Shown here: piece by piece, positions 55,434-64,000 of the stretch
Layout: every line of letters begins with the position of its first letter
Numbering within the stretch: the stretch's first letter is position 1
From: Neorhizobium sp. SOG26
GTDB lineage: Bacteria > Pseudomonadota > Alphaproteobacteria > Rhizobiales > Rhizobiaceae
Assembly: GCF_003491345.1 (NCBI RefSeq)
Contig: NZ_CP025513.1
Span: forward strand, 981,501 to 1,045,500
Direction: 5' to 3'
Length of the DNA stretch: 64,000 nt
The notes under the pieces: generated by a model
What the model was told of the DNA's origin: nothing
Databases searched by the model: none
Seen by the model: the letters and a program-made list of their open reading frames with translations, nothing else
Program-made: the position numbers and the translations under genes

Positions 55434-55649
55434 TCATGCCGATCCGCGCTGCGGCTTTTCGATCTGCTCCTGAACTTCCTTCTTGAGGGTCTCGCGGTTC
55501 GATCCGACGAGTTGGTCTCTCGCGCGTTCAATCTGCTGCTCCGAAACCTCGATCGGGCTGCTGCTGTCGTCAGGCAAGCCGGGGCCGGATTGCGCGATGC
55601 TGCTCTCTCGCGGGCGGTCGTTCAGGCCGGGGGTTATCTTCTCTGTCAT
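55434..55649 (-). CDS. 71-residue hydrophilic hypothetical protein
   Basis: Polar, probably partly disordered protein with a C-terminal helix rich in Glu, Gln and Lys (VSEQQIERARDQLVGSNRET and KKEVQEQIEKP). The ATG at 55649 has an excellent CAGGAGG. It diverges from the phosphoesterase gene. No family recognised; the composition resembles small stress proteins. Confidence 0.6.
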   Translation of the reverse strand: MTEKITPGLNDRPRESSIAQSGPGLPDDSSSPIEVSEQQIERARDQLVGSNRETLKKEVQEQIEKPQRGSA

Positions 55650-55783
55650 GTCTATCCTCCTGATCAGGAGAGAAACACGCGGCAGCTCGATTTGTGCCAC
55701 GTATCGCTGCAAATCGGCTCACGAACAGCGGCATATTGCCCCTGCTCCCTCGACGGGAGCTTTGGCTGACACAGGTTACGGAT

Positions 55784-56317
55784 ATGATCTACTTTACGAG
55801 CGATACGCATTTCGGCGACCCGCGCGTGCTGCGCATCGACCGCCGCCCTTTCCAGAACATGGCTCTGCATGACGATGCTCTGATCCGGAACTGGAACGCG
55901 GCTGTCGCAGACGATGATGAAGTCTGGCATCTCGGCGACTTCATGTTGACCCGTAGCGGCGATGCCTCCGAGATGCTGAAGAAGCTCAACGGAAGGAAGC
56001 ATCTGATCATCGGGAATAACGACGGTGAGGCGACGATTTCGGCAACCGGCTGGGAGACGGTCCAGCACTATCGGGAGCTGGTGCTGGATGGGCAACTGCT
56101 CATCCTGTGCCACTATCCGTTCCGCACCTGGAACAAGATGGGGAAGAAATCGATCAACCTGCACGGCCACTCCCATGGGCGCCTGAAGACGATGCCTCGG
56201 CAGTTCGACGTCGGCGTCGATGCGCGCGATCTCAAGCCAGTGACGCTGGACCAGTTGCTGGTACCGCGACGTCGTGCGGCAGTGATTTCTCCCAACGAAC
56301 CGGCACCAGATGCATAG
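55784..56317 (+). CDS. Calcineurin-like metallophosphoesterase
   Basis: 177-residue phosphoesterase with the motif series of the family: FTSDTHFGD, WHLGDF, GNNDGE (GNHD variant with Asn in place of His), CHYPFRTW and LHGHSHGR. It needs two metals; the GNND variant occurs in related proteins. The substrate is unknown. It lies just before the Att-type operon. Confidence 0.88.
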   Translation: MIYFTSDTHFGDPRVLRIDRRPFQNMALHDDALIRNWNAAVADDDEVWHLGDFMLTRSGDASEMLKKLNGRKHLIIGNNDGEATISATGWETVQHYRELVLDGQLLILCHYPFRTWNKMGKKSINLHGHSHGRLKTMPRQFDVGVDARDLKPVTLDQLLVPRRRAAVISPNEPAPDA

Positions 56318-56341
56318 GCTTCACTCAAAGATGGAACTCCT

Positions 56342-57001
56342 ATGTTGCTGACAATCTCCGGCCTCACGAAATCTTATTCGACCGCCGAGGGTCCTATCGC
56401 CGTGCTGAAAGGCATCGACCTTCAGTTGCAAGCCGGCGAGACCGTCGCGCTGACCGGTGAATCCGGCAGTGGGAAAAGCACGCTTCTGCATCTGGTGGGC
56501 GGGCTGGACCAACCGGATGCGGGCAGGATCATTGTCAACGATCGCGATATAGCCACCCTTGCTGATGCCGAGCGGGCGCTCTACCGGCGGCACGAGGTGG
56601 GGCTCGTCTTCCAGCAGTTCAACCTCATACCGTCTCTCGATGTCGCGGCAAATATCGCGTTCCACGCCAGGCTCGCCGGACGCCAGGAGCCGGAGTGGGA
56701 GCGGCAGTTGGTGGAAAAGCTCGGACTTACCGCTCTCCTCAATCGTTATCCGGAACAACTGTCGGGTGGGCAGCAGCAGCGTGTCGCGATAGCCCGCAGC
56801 CTTGCCGTTCGACCGCCACTGATCCTCGCCGACGAGCCGACCGGGAACTTGGACGAGGCGACGGGCGACGCCGTACTTGACCTCATGTTGTCCTTGAGCG
56901 GCGAGGCGGGCTCTGCCCTCCTCCTCGTCACCCATTCCATGCGCCTCGCGGGCAAGCTCGATCGCCAGATCATGCTGCGCGCCGGAAGGATCGGCGGATG
57001 A
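56342..57001 (+). CDS. ABC transporter ATP-binding protein (LolD/AttE-like)
   Basis: 219-residue ATPase of the LolD/MacB class: Walker [10 protein letters not shown], signature [16 protein letters not shown], Walker [14 protein letters not shown]-loop LLVTHS. It pairs with the FtsX-type permease encoded by the overlapping next gene. The three-gene arrangement with an AttH-like lipocalin resembles the attEFGH genes of Agrobacterium. Such systems act on envelope lipids or lipoproteins. Confidence 0.9.
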   Translation: MLLTISGLTKSYSTAEGPIAVLKGIDLQLQAGETVALTGESGSGKSTLLHLVGGLDQPDAGRIIVNDRDIATLADAERALYRRHEVGLVFQQFNLIPSLDVAANIAFHARLAGRQEPEWERQLVEKLGLTALLNRYPEQLSGGQQQRVAIARSLAVRPPLILADEPTGNLDEATGDAVLDLMLSLSGEAGSALLLVTHSMRLAGKLDRQIMLRAGRIGG

Positions 57002-59406
57002 AGCGGGTTGCGCTTTGGGCGCTGCTCTCCCACTGGCGGCACCGGCCCCTGCAGTTTCTGACACTGCTTCTCGGCATCTCGCTCGCCACGGCATTATGGT
57101 CCGGCGTTCAGGCCATCAATGCCGAAGCCCGAGCCAGCTATGCCCGGGCAGCCAGTGTGCTGGAGCAAGGCGATCTCATTCAGCTTCTGCCGCAGCCCGG
57201 CCGACAAATTACGGTTGCCGATTACGTTTCGCTGCGCCGCGCCGGCTGGGTAGTTTCGCCAGTCATCGAAGGGGGTTATCGATTCGGAGAGGCGAGGATC
57301 CGGTTGATCGGTATCGATCCTCTTTCCATGCCGCGCGAAGGCCGCGCCTTTGAAATCAGCGGCGGCAACGACATCTCAAGCTTCATGGGCGCCGAGGGCG
57401 AACTGGTCGTATCGGCAGCAACAGCCGCCAAGCTCGACGGCAAGACGGATATTCCGCTCAAGATCGCAGCCGAGGTTCCCAACGACGCAGCCTTTACTGA
57501 CATCGCGGTCGCGGACCGGCTGCTACAGCGGAATGGGAGCATCGACAGGATCGTCGTGGCGCCATCGCAACAGCTGGACGTTTCGGATCTGCAGGAGGCG
57601 GCACCTTGGGCCGTACTGCGTAGTCCGTCAGAGAAGCCCGATGTTGCGCAGCTAACGGACAGCTTCCACCTCAATCTGACGGCCTTCGGGTTTCTCGCTT
57701 TCGTCGTAGGGCTTTTCATCGTCTACTCGACGATCGGGCTGTCGTTCGAGCAGCGACGCAGCACCTTTCGCACGCTGCGTTCGCTCGGCGTCTCGCTGCA
57801 GTCGTTGATCGTGCTCCTGATGCTTGAATTGGCGGTCTTCGGCCTCGTCGCGGGTCTCCTCGGCGTTACAATCGGATATCTGCTGGCGTCCACGCTGCTG
57901 CCGGGTGTCGCGGCAACCCTGCAAGGCCTCTACGGGGCCAGCGTTTCCGGCAGCCTCGCGCTGCGACCGGAATGGTGGGGTGCAGGCTTGGCCATGGCGC
58001 TGGCGGGAACCGCCTGTGCATCGGCCCAGAACCTATGGCAGGTGAAGCAACTCCCCATTCTCTCCGCAGCTCAACCGCGGGCCTGGGCCGGGCTCTCGGC
58101 ACGGGTCCTTCGTGCTCAGGTCGTTTGCGGACTTCTGCTGCTTGTGCTCTCGGCGGTGCTGGCTTTCGCCGGCACCGGACTGGTGGTGGGCTTTGCAGTT
58201 CTCGGCGCGCTGCTTCTGGGTGCGGCCCTTCTGCTTCCTCCCTTGATGTCCGGTTTTCTCAAACTGGCGGAGAGCTGCGCAGGTGGCGCGGTGACCCAGT
58301 GGTTCTGGGCCGACACACGGGTTCAGCTGCCAGGTCTATCCCTTGCGCTGATGGCGCTGCTTCTCGCCCTTTCTGCCAATATCGGCGTCGGCACCATGGT
58401 GTCGAGCTTCCGTCTCACCTTCATAGGCTGGCTGGACCAGCGGCTGGCAGCGGAGCTCTACGTCACCGCCCGGGATGAAGACGAGGCGGCGCGGCTGAGG
58501 CAATGGCTGGATGGCAGGCACGTTACCGTACTACCGATCTGGAGCACGGAGGGCCAGGTGCTTGGGCGGCAGGTGGAGATCTACGGGGTGGCCGACGACG
58601 CGACCTATCGCGACCACTGGCCCTTGATCCGCGGAAACCAGGATGTCTGGGACGCTATCGCCAGCGGCAACAGTGCATTGGTGAACGAGCAGTTTTGGCG
58701 CCAGGGCGAAGTTGACATTGGCCAGGAGCTTGAGCTGCCCGGTGGGTGGAAAGTGAAGGTTGTCGGCGTCTATTCCGATTATGGCAATCCGAACGGTCAG
58801 GTAATCGTGGATGTAACCGCTCTGGCGCAGCACTATCCGGACATCCCCAAGCTGCGTTATGGCCTGCGCGCGGCGCCCGCCGTAGCCGCAGATCTGCAGC
58901 GCCAGTTGATGGACGAGTTCGGGCTGCCGGATGGCAACGTGCTGGACCAGGCTTCCGTGAAGCAGCGGTCACGCGAGGTTTTCGACCAGACATTCACCGT
59001 CACCGGGGCCTTGAACGTTCTGACGCTGGCGGTGGCAGGGTTTGCTATGTTTGCGAGCCTCCTGACGCTGTCCGGTCGCCGTCTTCCGCAACTGGCTCCG
59101 GTCTGGGCGATGGGGATGCGGCGACGCGATCTGGCCCTGCTGGAAGTGGTGCGTACCCTGCTTCTGTGGTCGGCGACGTTTGTTGCCGCTATCCCGCTCG
59201 GATTGGTGCTCGCGTGGGTGCTGTTGTCGATCATCAATGTCGAAGCGTTCGGATGGAAGCTGCCCATGCATGTCTTCCCACTGGACTGGCTGTGGCTAGG
59301 TCTCGTCGCATTGGGCGCAGCGCTTCTTTCCGTCCTGTTGCCCGTCAAGCGGCTCGCGACGGTGCATCCCGCCGACCTGCTGAGGATATTCGCGAATGAA
59401 CGATAG
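56998..59406 (+). CDS. FtsX-like ABC permease with two FtsX domains
   Basis: 802-residue membrane protein with an N-terminal helix, a large periplasmic region, a central FtsX block of three helices (about 225-340), a further helix group and periplasmic domain, and a C-terminal FtsX block (about 675-795). This is the duplicated layout of permeases partnered by LolD-like ATPases. The ATG overlaps the ATPase stop (ATGA). It probably moves or extracts an envelope lipid or lipoprotein with the AttH-like product. Confidence 0.88.
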   Translation: MKRVALWALLSHWRHRPLQFLTLLLGISLATALWSGVQAINAEARASYARAASVLEQGDLIQLLPQPGRQITVADYVSLRRAGWVVSPVIEGGYRFGEARIRLIGIDPLSMPREGRAFEISGGNDISSFMGAEGELVVSAATAAKLDGKTDIPLKIAAEVPNDAAFTDIAVADRLLQRNGSIDRIVVAPSQQLDVSDLQEAAPWAVLRSPSEKPDVAQLTDSFHLNLTAFGFLAFVVGLFIVYSTIGLSFEQRRSTFRTLRSLGVSLQSLIVLLMLELAVFGLVAGLLGVTIGYLLASTLLPGVAATLQGLYGASVSGSLALRPEWWGAGLAMALAGTACASAQNLWQVKQLPILSAAQPRAWAGLSARVLRAQVVCGLLLLVLSAVLAFAGTGLVVGFAVLGALLLGAALLLPPLMSGFLKLAESCAGGAVTQWFWADTRVQLPGLSLALMALLLALSANIGVGTMVSSFRLTFIGWLDQRLAAELYVTARDEDEAARLRQWLDGRHVTVLPIWSTEGQVLGRQVEIYGVADDATYRDHWPLIRGNQDVWDAIASGNSALVNEQFWRQGEVDIGQELELPGGWKVKVVGVYSDYGNPNGQVIVDVTALAQHYPDIPKLRYGLRAAPAVAADLQRQLMDEFGLPDGNVLDQASVKQRSREVFDQTFTVTGALNVLTLAVAGFAMFASLLTLSGRRLPQLAPVWAMGMRRRDLALLEVVRTLLLWSATFVAAIPLGLVLAWVLLSIINVEAFGWKLPMHVFPLDWLWLGLVALGAALLSVLLPVKRLATVHPADLLRIFANER

Positions 59407-60469
59407 CTGGTCCAAGCGCGCCCTCGCCCTCCTTCTGCTCATCGCCGCCCTTCCGGTCGTGGTTCTTGCGCAAGGTTTTGCTGGTCTGGGCTCCGATGCT
59501 GAAGGGTTCAGCGTTCCCCGGCGCGGCACGCTCATGGCTTTTCCAGCCGACCACGGACCCCATCCCGATTTCAGGATTGAGTGGTGGTATGTGACCGCCA
59601 ATCTCGAAGCCGAGGACGGCCGTGTGTTTGGCGTTCAGTGGACGCTGTTTCGCTCTGCTCTGGCACCGGGAAATGCCGAAGGCTGGCGCGATCCGCAAAT
59701 CTGGATCGGCCATGCAGCGCTTACCACACCGGACCACCATTATGTAGCCGAGCGGTTGGGGCGTGGCGGTATAGGGCAAGCCGGTGTCGAGACGACCCCG
59801 TTCCGGGCCTGGATCGATCACTGGGAGATGAAGAGCAACAGCCTGCCAGACGAGGATGAACTGGCCCGTCTCGATCTATTCGCAGCGGGCGATGCATTCA
59901 GCTACCAACTGACGCTGGAAACGAGCACTCCGCCCGTCCCCCAAGGTGATCGCGGCTATTCCGTCAAGTCCGAAGCGGGTCAGGCAAGCCACTACTACTC
60001 GCAGCCATTCTATCAGATTAAAGGGGCTCTGGTGGTCGGCGGGAAACCGGTTGCCATTACCGGAAAAGGTTGGCTCGATCGGGAATGGTCCTCGCAGCCG
60101 CTGGCGGCTGACCAGGAGGGCTGGGACTGGTTCTCGCTCCACCTTGATAGCGGGGATAAGCTTATGGCGTTTCGTCTGCGCGATGCAGCAGGCGGATTTA
60201 TTTCAGCAAACTGGATCAAGGCAGACGGAGAGACGGAAATGATCGACACGGAGTCGGTCTCGCTTGAGCCGCTCCGAACCGCAAAAGTGAATGGTCGGCC
60301 GGTTCCGGTTGAATGGAGGATCCAAGTCCCCGCCAAGAGGGTGGACATCACGACACACGCCTTGAACGACCAGAGCTGGATGGGCACCTCAACGCCGTAT
60401 TGGGAGGGGCCAATCCGGTTCGGGGGCAGCCACTCAGGCGTCGGATATCTGGAAATGACCGGATATTAG
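59396..60469 (+). CDS. AttH/CrtC-like lipocalin-fold protein
   Basis: 357-residue exported protein with an N-terminal signal (LALLLLIAALPVVVLAQG, cleavage near residue 26). The AttH/CrtC pattern is clear: FRIEWWYVTANLEAEDGRVFG, the WLDREWSSQPL motif in the second half and GWDWFSLHLDSGDKLMAFRLR. The related CrtC is a carotenoid hydratase, but in ABC/FtsX operons these proteins are thought to handle lipids. Overlaps the permease gene by 11 bases. Confidence 0.87.
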   Translation: MNDSWSKRALALLLLIAALPVVVLAQGFAGLGSDAEGFSVPRRGTLMAFPADHGPHPDFRIEWWYVTANLEAEDGRVFGVQWTLFRSALAPGNAEGWRDPQIWIGHAALTTPDHHYVAERLGRGGIGQAGVETTPFRAWIDHWEMKSNSLPDEDELARLDLFAAGDAFSYQLTLETSTPPVPQGDRGYSVKSEAGQASHYYSQPFYQIKGALVVGGKPVAITGKGWLDREWSSQPLAADQEGWDWFSLHLDSGDKLMAFRLRDAAGGFISANWIKADGETEMIDTESVSLEPLRTAKVNGRPVPVEWRIQVPAKRVDITTHALNDQSWMGTSTPYWEGPIRFGGSHSGVGYLEMTGY

Positions 60470-60481
60470 CTGCCGCTATGC

Positions 60482-60505
60482 TTGCAGCGCATTGCTGCGC
60501 TGCAA
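60482..60505 (+). repeat. Perfect 10-bp inverted repeat after attH-like gene
   Basis: TTGCAGCGCA-TTGC-TGCGCTGCAA can fold into a ten-pair hairpin 12 bases after the preceding stop codon. No T-run follows. It could end the attH message, or be a protein-binding site for the sRNA promoter that should lie here. Confidence 0.6.
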
Positions 60506-60553
60506 CAACAACACTGGCATCAGCCAGCTTCAACAGCTACATGTTGTTCATCG

Positions 60554-60615
60554 AACAGCGCACCTCCTCCCGCGCTGTTGGAACGTGGTGTTTCTCTCCT
60601 CCTCCCGGAAACACC
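60554..60615 (+). ncRNA. CcsR/cuckoo-type sRNA, first unit (two CCUCCUCCC hairpins)
   Basis: Hairpin 1 (60554-60579): AACAGCGC stem, loop A-CCTCCTCCC (60563-60571), GCGCTGTT. Hairpin 2 (60587-60615): GGTGTTTC stem, loop containing CCTCCTCCC (60598-60606), GAAACACC. Exposed anti-Shine-Dalgarno nonamers on paired hairpins define the alphaproteobacterial cuckoo/CcsR RNAs, which in Rhodobacter act in stress responses. The 5' end and promoter are not mapped; it may be processed from one transcript with the second unit. Confidence 0.8.
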
Positions 60616-60624
60616 CACAAGAAC

Positions 60625-60698
60625 AGCGGCACTCCTCCTCCCAGTCGCCGTTCACAAATCAAAAGCCTGCCGCACCTCCTCCCGCGGCAGGCTTTTTT
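60625..60698 (+). ncRNA. CcsR/cuckoo-type sRNA, second unit ending in terminator
   Basis: Hairpin 3 (60625-60652): a nine-pair stem with a one-base bulge, loop exactly CCTCCTCCC (60634-60642). Hairpin 4 (60661-60698): AAAAGCCTGCCGC stem, loop A-CCTCCTCCC (60675-60683), GCGGCAGGCTTTTTT, serving both as the fourth anti-SD hairpin and as an intrinsic terminator. The nonamers in the tandem locus are 35, 36 and 41 bases apart. Confidence 0.82.
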
Positions 60699-60702
60699 CG
60701 TT

Positions 60703-60921
60703 TCAGATGAGATCGGCCAGCGCCTTGTGCTCGGACACAGCCCTGCGCAGCGCAGGCACCGTGTCATTGCCTTCCCGGAACAGATTGATCATCACTGCCG
60801 CGGCCAAGCCGACATCCGGGCTCTCCTTCGGCAGATCGTGCTCCTGCCTCCACTCATCAAGCACGGTATCGAGAATTTCCAGTTCGGCGGGGCCGAACGT
60901 GGTTTCGAAGAACGGACGCAT
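60703..60921 (-). CDS. 72-residue hypothetical protein
   Basis: Helical, acidic protein (ETTFGPAELEILDTVLDEWRQE and a C-terminal LRRAVSEHKALADLI). It ends five bases from the sRNA terminator, which is convergent and may terminate both. GGGAG precedes its start. No family recognised. Confidence 0.65.
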   Translation of the reverse strand: MRPFFETTFGPAELEILDTVLDEWRQEHDLPKESPDVGLAAAVMINLFREGNDTVPALRRAVSEHKALADLI

Positions 60922-61069
60922 TTCAACTGAACTCCCGCATTATCGCGGCGAATGTGGGAAGCTTGCCGGAAGGTTCAAGGCCGCTCCGAATAATTTGAAC
61001 CGCGGGTGAAAACCTAGCGGAACCATCGCTCTAGCTGGCGATTACCCACTCGTCGCCAAGGAGAAGATG

Positions 61070-61381
61070 ATGTCAGACAACAGCAGCAAGACCGTTACCG
61101 CCAGGTTCGAAACCCGTGCCGCAGCAGAGGTCGCGGTAGAGCATCTGGCGCAGGATCACGGGATCGACCGGGCTGACATCTTCGTCCAGCCGGTTGGCGC
61201 CGAGAACACGTCGGGCACCTCCCCCAATGGCAGCGATGCCCCATCGGTTCGGGACGAAACGAGGCACGACGGCGCAAATCAGGGTGAGATCGAGGTTTCT
61301 GCGGATGTCCCGGCGAACGAGGTTGCAGCCGTCCAGCGGATCTTTGGAGACATCGGCGCGCTGCACGTTTCTGCTGGCTGA
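61070..61381 (+). CDS. 103-residue hypothetical, ferredoxin-like-fold type
   Basis: Small acidic cytosolic protein with an N-terminal TVTARFETRAAAEVAVEHL and a C-terminal EIEVSADVPANEVAAVQRIF, resembling two halves of a beta-alpha-beta module joined by a Gly/Ser/Asn-rich linker. Similar short proteins in rhizobia are linked to stress conditions, but the role is unknown. AAGGAG is six bases before the ATG at 61070; ATG at 61067 is too close to it. Confidence 0.6.
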   Translation: MSDNSSKTVTARFETRAAAEVAVEHLAQDHGIDRADIFVQPVGAENTSGTSPNGSDAPSVRDETRHDGANQGEIEVSADVPANEVAAVQRIFGDIGALHVSAG

Positions 61382-61394
61382 TCCGTCCCGCGTA

Positions 61395-62024
61395 CTACAT
61401 CCGGAACCCATGCTTCAGCGCCGCCTGTGATAACTTGGCATAGGCGCTGCGGCAGCGCTGGTCGAGATCACGCCGCTGCGCCTCGGTCTTCTGCTTGAGA
61501 TCGGAAAGCCGGTCTTCCGCCAGGTTGACGTCGGCTGCCATCATAGTGCCTGCAAATGCCGCCTTGACGATTCCTGCGCCCGAGAAGAGGTCGCTCGCGA
61601 CAACGTGGTGGATGTGGCCCGCGACGCCCGCCAGTAGTTCGAGGCAATCCATCAGGACGTCTGCAGCTTCAAGAGGCTGGCGGGTGGCATCGGCTCCTGC
61701 GTCTTCGAGCGGCTTGTCCGGTTTATGATCCTCCTCTGACTTTTGCCGCAGGATACTCATGTAACGCTGGAACTGGATCCGATCCTGCTCAGCCGCGTCA
61801 GCCAGCCGCTGCGTCAGGTGTCCGATCTCCTGTTCAGCGTGAGAAAGGGCACTGTCTTGTTTGTCTCGTGCGGCGGATATGACCACGGCCATCTCGGCCA
61901 TTCCAAGCCCGATGAGAGCGCAGGCAAGCGAAGCGGTGCTTCCGCCCAACCTGGGCGCCTTGCAGCCAACCGCGTCGTTGATCTCGGCGATGCTCATGTC
62001 CGTCAGGCCTTGTTGCTGCCCCAC
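61395..62024 (-). CDS. Cyclodeaminase/cyclohydrolase-family protein
   Basis: 209-residue helical protein of the FchA/FTCD-cyclodeaminase family, whose members convert formimino- or methenyl-tetrahydrofolate. The diagnostic opening APRLGGSTASLACALIGLGMAEM is present, but no folate partner gene is adjacent, so activity is not certain. The start is GTG at 62024 or ATG at 61997; the latter begins at MSIAEI. It lies convergent to the 103-residue protein gene. Confidence 0.8.
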   Translation of the reverse strand: MGQQQGLTDMSIAEINDAVGCKAPRLGGSTASLACALIGLGMAEMAVVISAARDKQDSALSHAEQEIGHLTQRLADAAEQDRIQFQRYMSILRQKSEEDHKPDKPLEDAGADATRQPLEAADVLMDCLELLAGVAGHIHHVVASDLFSGAGIVKAAFAGTMMAADVNLAEDRLSDLKQKTEAQRRDLDQRCRSAYAKLSQAALKHGFRM

Positions 62025-62132
62025 CTCGGTCCGCTCCCGTTGTGATGACCCGTTCGCCGGGCTTCAGATGCCAAACAGCTGAAACCGGCAGAGGTTCGAA
62101 ACGATGTGCGACGGATCTGATCGGCGAAAGCG

Positions 62133-63419
62133 TCAGCTACAGACGGCGAAACGCCACATGTTCTTCCCGGCCGCCTTGGCCTCATAGAGGAGTGCATCCG
62201 CATGCGCCGTCAGTTGGTCGAGGGGCTTCTTGGTTTGGCACCACGTGCAGCCGACGCTTGTACCAAGCCGCACGGTCCCCGTCGTCAGTTGGAACGGTTC
62301 GCTGATCGCCTCGACGATGCGTTTGGCGACGGCTTCGCCGACCCCCGGCTCCCCGACCACGATCAGGATGAATTCGTCCCCGCCCGCGCGACAGACGAGA
62401 TCGTTCACCCGCACTGAAGCCTGCAACCGTTTTGCTGTTTCCACGAGCACCGCGTCACCTGCCGGATGGCCATGGCGGTCGTTGATCGCCTTGAAGCCAT
62501 CGAGATCGATGGCAAGCACACTGAACCCGTCACTTGAAACAAGCATTTCGTAGCGGCTTTCCAGCCCGCGCCGGTTGAGAACCCCAGTCAGTGCGTCCGT
62601 CTCGGATTTTTCCATGAGGCGCTCAAGGCGATCGTGCTCCTCGGTAAAGTCGATCGCTACACCCACGATCCGCCAGGGATCGCCATCGGGATCACGCAGC
62701 AAGCGCCGGTCGCAACGCATCCAGCGCTCCCCTTCGATCGTCCGCAAGCGGTACTGAGCAACAGACTGGTCGAGCTTACCGGCGATGAGAGAGGAAAGGT
62801 CCGCGGCAGTGCTGTCGTCAGGATGGACGCGTTCGGTATAGCCCTTGAGGTCGAACTTGGCAGCATCCGGACCTCCTATGAACTGCGTCAGACGTTCTGA
62901 TGTTTCGAATTTGTGGGTCTTGACGTCCATGTGCCAGAAGCCGCCGCGGATCGCCTGCATGGCAAGTTCAAGTTGGGCGGCACGCTCTGCGAGTTCCCGC
63001 TCGTTTTCCTTGTCCTTGCTGATGTCTTCGATCTGTGAAATGAACCTTGCAACCTTGCCGTTTGCCAGCCGCATCGCAGCCACATGGATTCGCACGTGCA
63101 AGATGGAGCCATCGCGTTGCACGTAGCGCTTCTCGATCGAGTACCCATCGCGTTTCCCCGCAAGTACCTCAGCAAACAGCGCAAGGTCAGCCGCCAGATC
63201 TTCCGGATGCGTGAAGTCCCTGAAGGAGATGCCCTCCAGTTCCGAAAGCGGGATGCCGACCATGCGCGAAAAAGCGGCATTGCCACGGATGACGCAGCCG
63301 TCCAGATCGATGAGGGCGATGCCGATAGGAGCATGATCGAAAGCGAAGTCAAAAAGGGCCATCCGCGACTCGGCGGCAAACTGCCTTGATCCTCGCTGAT
63401 CATCCATCGCCATCTCCAT
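62133..63419 (-). CDS. PAS-PAS-GGDEF diguanylate cyclase
   Basis: 428-residue soluble protein. Two PAS/PAC regions (about 22-140, beginning FDFAFDHAPIGIALIDLDG; and about 145-265) are followed by a GGDEF domain (about 270-425) with intact active site RAGGDEF and the DALTGVLNRRG opening. It should synthesise c-di-GMP in response to a PAS-sensed signal. No product-inhibition RxxD motif is obvious five residues before the active site (RVNDLVCRAGGDEF holds RVND close to the expected position, so inhibition is possible). Start among several clustered ATG codons is uncertain. Confidence 0.9.
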   Translation of the reverse strand: MEMAMDDQRGSRQFAAESRMALFDFAFDHAPIGIALIDLDGCVIRGNAAFSRMVGIPLSELEGISFRDFTHPEDLAADLALFAEVLAGKRDGYSIEKRYVQRDGSILHVRIHVAAMRLANGKVARFISQIEDISKDKENERELAERAAQLELAMQAIRGGFWHMDVKTHKFETSERLTQFIGGPDAAKFDLKGYTERVHPDDSTAADLSSLIAGKLDQSVAQYRLRTIEGERWMRCDRRLLRDPDGDPWRIVGVAIDFTEEHDRLERLMEKSETDALTGVLNRRGLESRYEMLVSSDGFSVLAIDLDGFKAINDRHGHPAGDAVLVETAKRLQASVRVNDLVCRAGGDEFILIVVGEPGVGEAVAKRIVEAISEPFQLTTGTVRLGTSVGCTWCQTKKPLDQLTAHADALLYEAKAAGKNMWRFAVCS

Positions 63420-63633
63420 CCATCCTTCTTCGCCGATCCCGCCGGGAGAAACATAGAAAGCTAGGGGATTTGATGGCCAAATCTAGCATGCGCGGTGGCG
63501 TAGTGCTGTCAAATCTCCTTATAAGGTTGAAGACTATTCACTTCGATCGGTCGACGAACTATGTCCGGTTGCAGACCCCAATCCCTTTCGCGCAGCCCAG
63601 CAATTGCCGGCGTGTCGCCTGGAACGACTTGAC
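63420..63633. other. Divergent intergenic region without recognised features
   Basis: About 210 bases between the diguanylate cyclase and the DMT transporter starts. The transporter frame stays open leftwards to 63487 but without ATG and with unusual codons, so it is treated as non-coding. No operator was recognised. Confidence 0.4.
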
Positions 63634-64000
63634 GTGGAACAACAGCATCTGACATTGAAAGCCGCAGCCTGGATGATGGCAGGCATCGCCCTGCTGCTGC
63701 TCATGGCCGTCTCCGGTCGTGCGATCACCACCGAGCTCAGCGTTTTCCAGGTCATGGAGATGCGTTCGGTCATCGCTTTCTTTATGTTGCTGCCGCTCGT
63801 CCACCGCGAAGGCGGGATCAGGCAGATGCGCAGCGGCATCCTGCTTACCCATATCGGGCGCAACACGGCGCATTACGTCGGTCAGTTTGCCTGGCTGATC
63901 GGTCTGACGATGATCCCGATGGCGCAGGTCATCGCGATCGAGTTTACCGCTCCTATCTGGACGGCCATCATGGCGGCGCTGTTTCTCGGGGAGAGGCTAA
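63634..64000 (+). CDS. DMT-superfamily (EamA) transporter, 3' end beyond the window
   Basis: The first 122 residues of a drug/metabolite-type permease, with helices at LMAGIALLLLMAVSGRAI-like and VIAFFMLLPLVH segments, the ELSVFQVMEMRSVIAF EamA pattern and FTAPIWTAIMAALFLGERL, the usual end of the fourth helix. The frame is open to the window edge. GTG at 63634 is a tentative start; ATG at 63673 would cut the first helix. Substrate unknown. Confidence 0.8.
   Translation, partial: MEQQHLTLKAAAWMMAGIALLLLMAVSGRAITTELSVFQVMEMRSVIAFFMLLPLVHREGGIRQMRSGILLTHIGRNTAHYVGQFAWLIGLTMIPMAQVIAIEFTAPIWTAIMAALFLGERL

Noticed and set aside
60563-60683. Regularly spaced identical 9-mers as a CRISPR-like array
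   Set aside because: Repeats are too short, lie in loops of distinct perfect stems, and the last one ends in a terminator; fits an sRNA locus, not CRISPR.

Overview
This window looks like chromosome or chromid DNA from a member of the Rhizobiaceae (Rhizobium/Agrobacterium/Sinorhizobium relatives). The GC-rich coding bias and several characteristic loci point that way: glpR-glpD-glpSTPQUV, a pcaR-pcaIJF block, a TPP-controlled thiMED salvage operon, ThuA/Gfo-Idh sugar genes, an IalB-like protein and a CCUCCUCCC-loop small RNA locus. The genus cannot be fixed from sequence alone. No rRNA, tRNA or CRISPR array was seen.

Layout. 1-5.6 kb: the truncated iron permease gene efeU (its normal start position reads ACG), an intact ISNCY-type element with a 5-bp target duplication, and small stress or cell-envelope genes (SelW-like, DoxX, a GH25 lipoprotein). 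5.6-14 kb: the glycerol/glycerol-3-phosphate locus, with a DeoR-type regulator, the dehydrogenase and an ABC importer whose two ATPases look complementary and asymmetric. 14.2-20.5 kb: a cold-shock gene, then a leucine-catabolism operon (isovaleryl-CoA dehydrogenase, both methylcrotonyl-CoA carboxylase subunits) that ends in MaoC and CitE-like genes instead of the classical hydratase and HMG-CoA lyase. 20.7-29.9 kb: a polytopic membrane protein and a sugar ABC importer divergent from a ROK regulator, a Gfo/Idh/MocA oxidoreductase and a ThuA protein. 30-32.3 kb: TPP riboswitch and thiMED. 32.4-38.2 kb: an IalB-like secreted protein, a YdeP-type molybdoenzyme, and a TetR / amidohydrolase / TTT-receptor operon. 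38.3-44.4 kb: a branched-chain-type ABC importer with a LysR regulator carrying two DNA-binding domains. 44.8-48.3 kb: pcaF, pcaJ, pcaI and divergent pcaR.

48.3-55.1 kb is a signalling island read on the minus strand: GGDEF-EAL protein, BLUF blue-light receptor, a hybrid histidine kinase with a ParD-like ribbon-helix-helix domain at its N terminus, a stand-alone receiver, and a short-chain dehydrogenase. 55.2-60.5 kb: small proteins, a phosphoesterase and an AttEFGH-like ABC/FtsX/AttH operon. 60.5-60.7 kb: four consecutive hairpins, each presenting the anti-Shine-Dalgarno nonamer CCTCCTCCC, interpreted as a tandem pair of CcsR/cuckoo-type sRNAs. 60.7-64 kb: small proteins, a cyclodeaminase-family protein, a PAS-PAS-GGDEF protein and the start of a DMT transporter.

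The most novel-looking items are the ParD-histidine kinase fusion with a nested inverted repeat at its start, its BLUF/c-di-GMP neighbours, the four-hairpin sRNA locus, the split catalytic features of GlpS/GlpT, and the double-HTH LysR protein. Functional calls are from reading the translated sequences; no database search was run.
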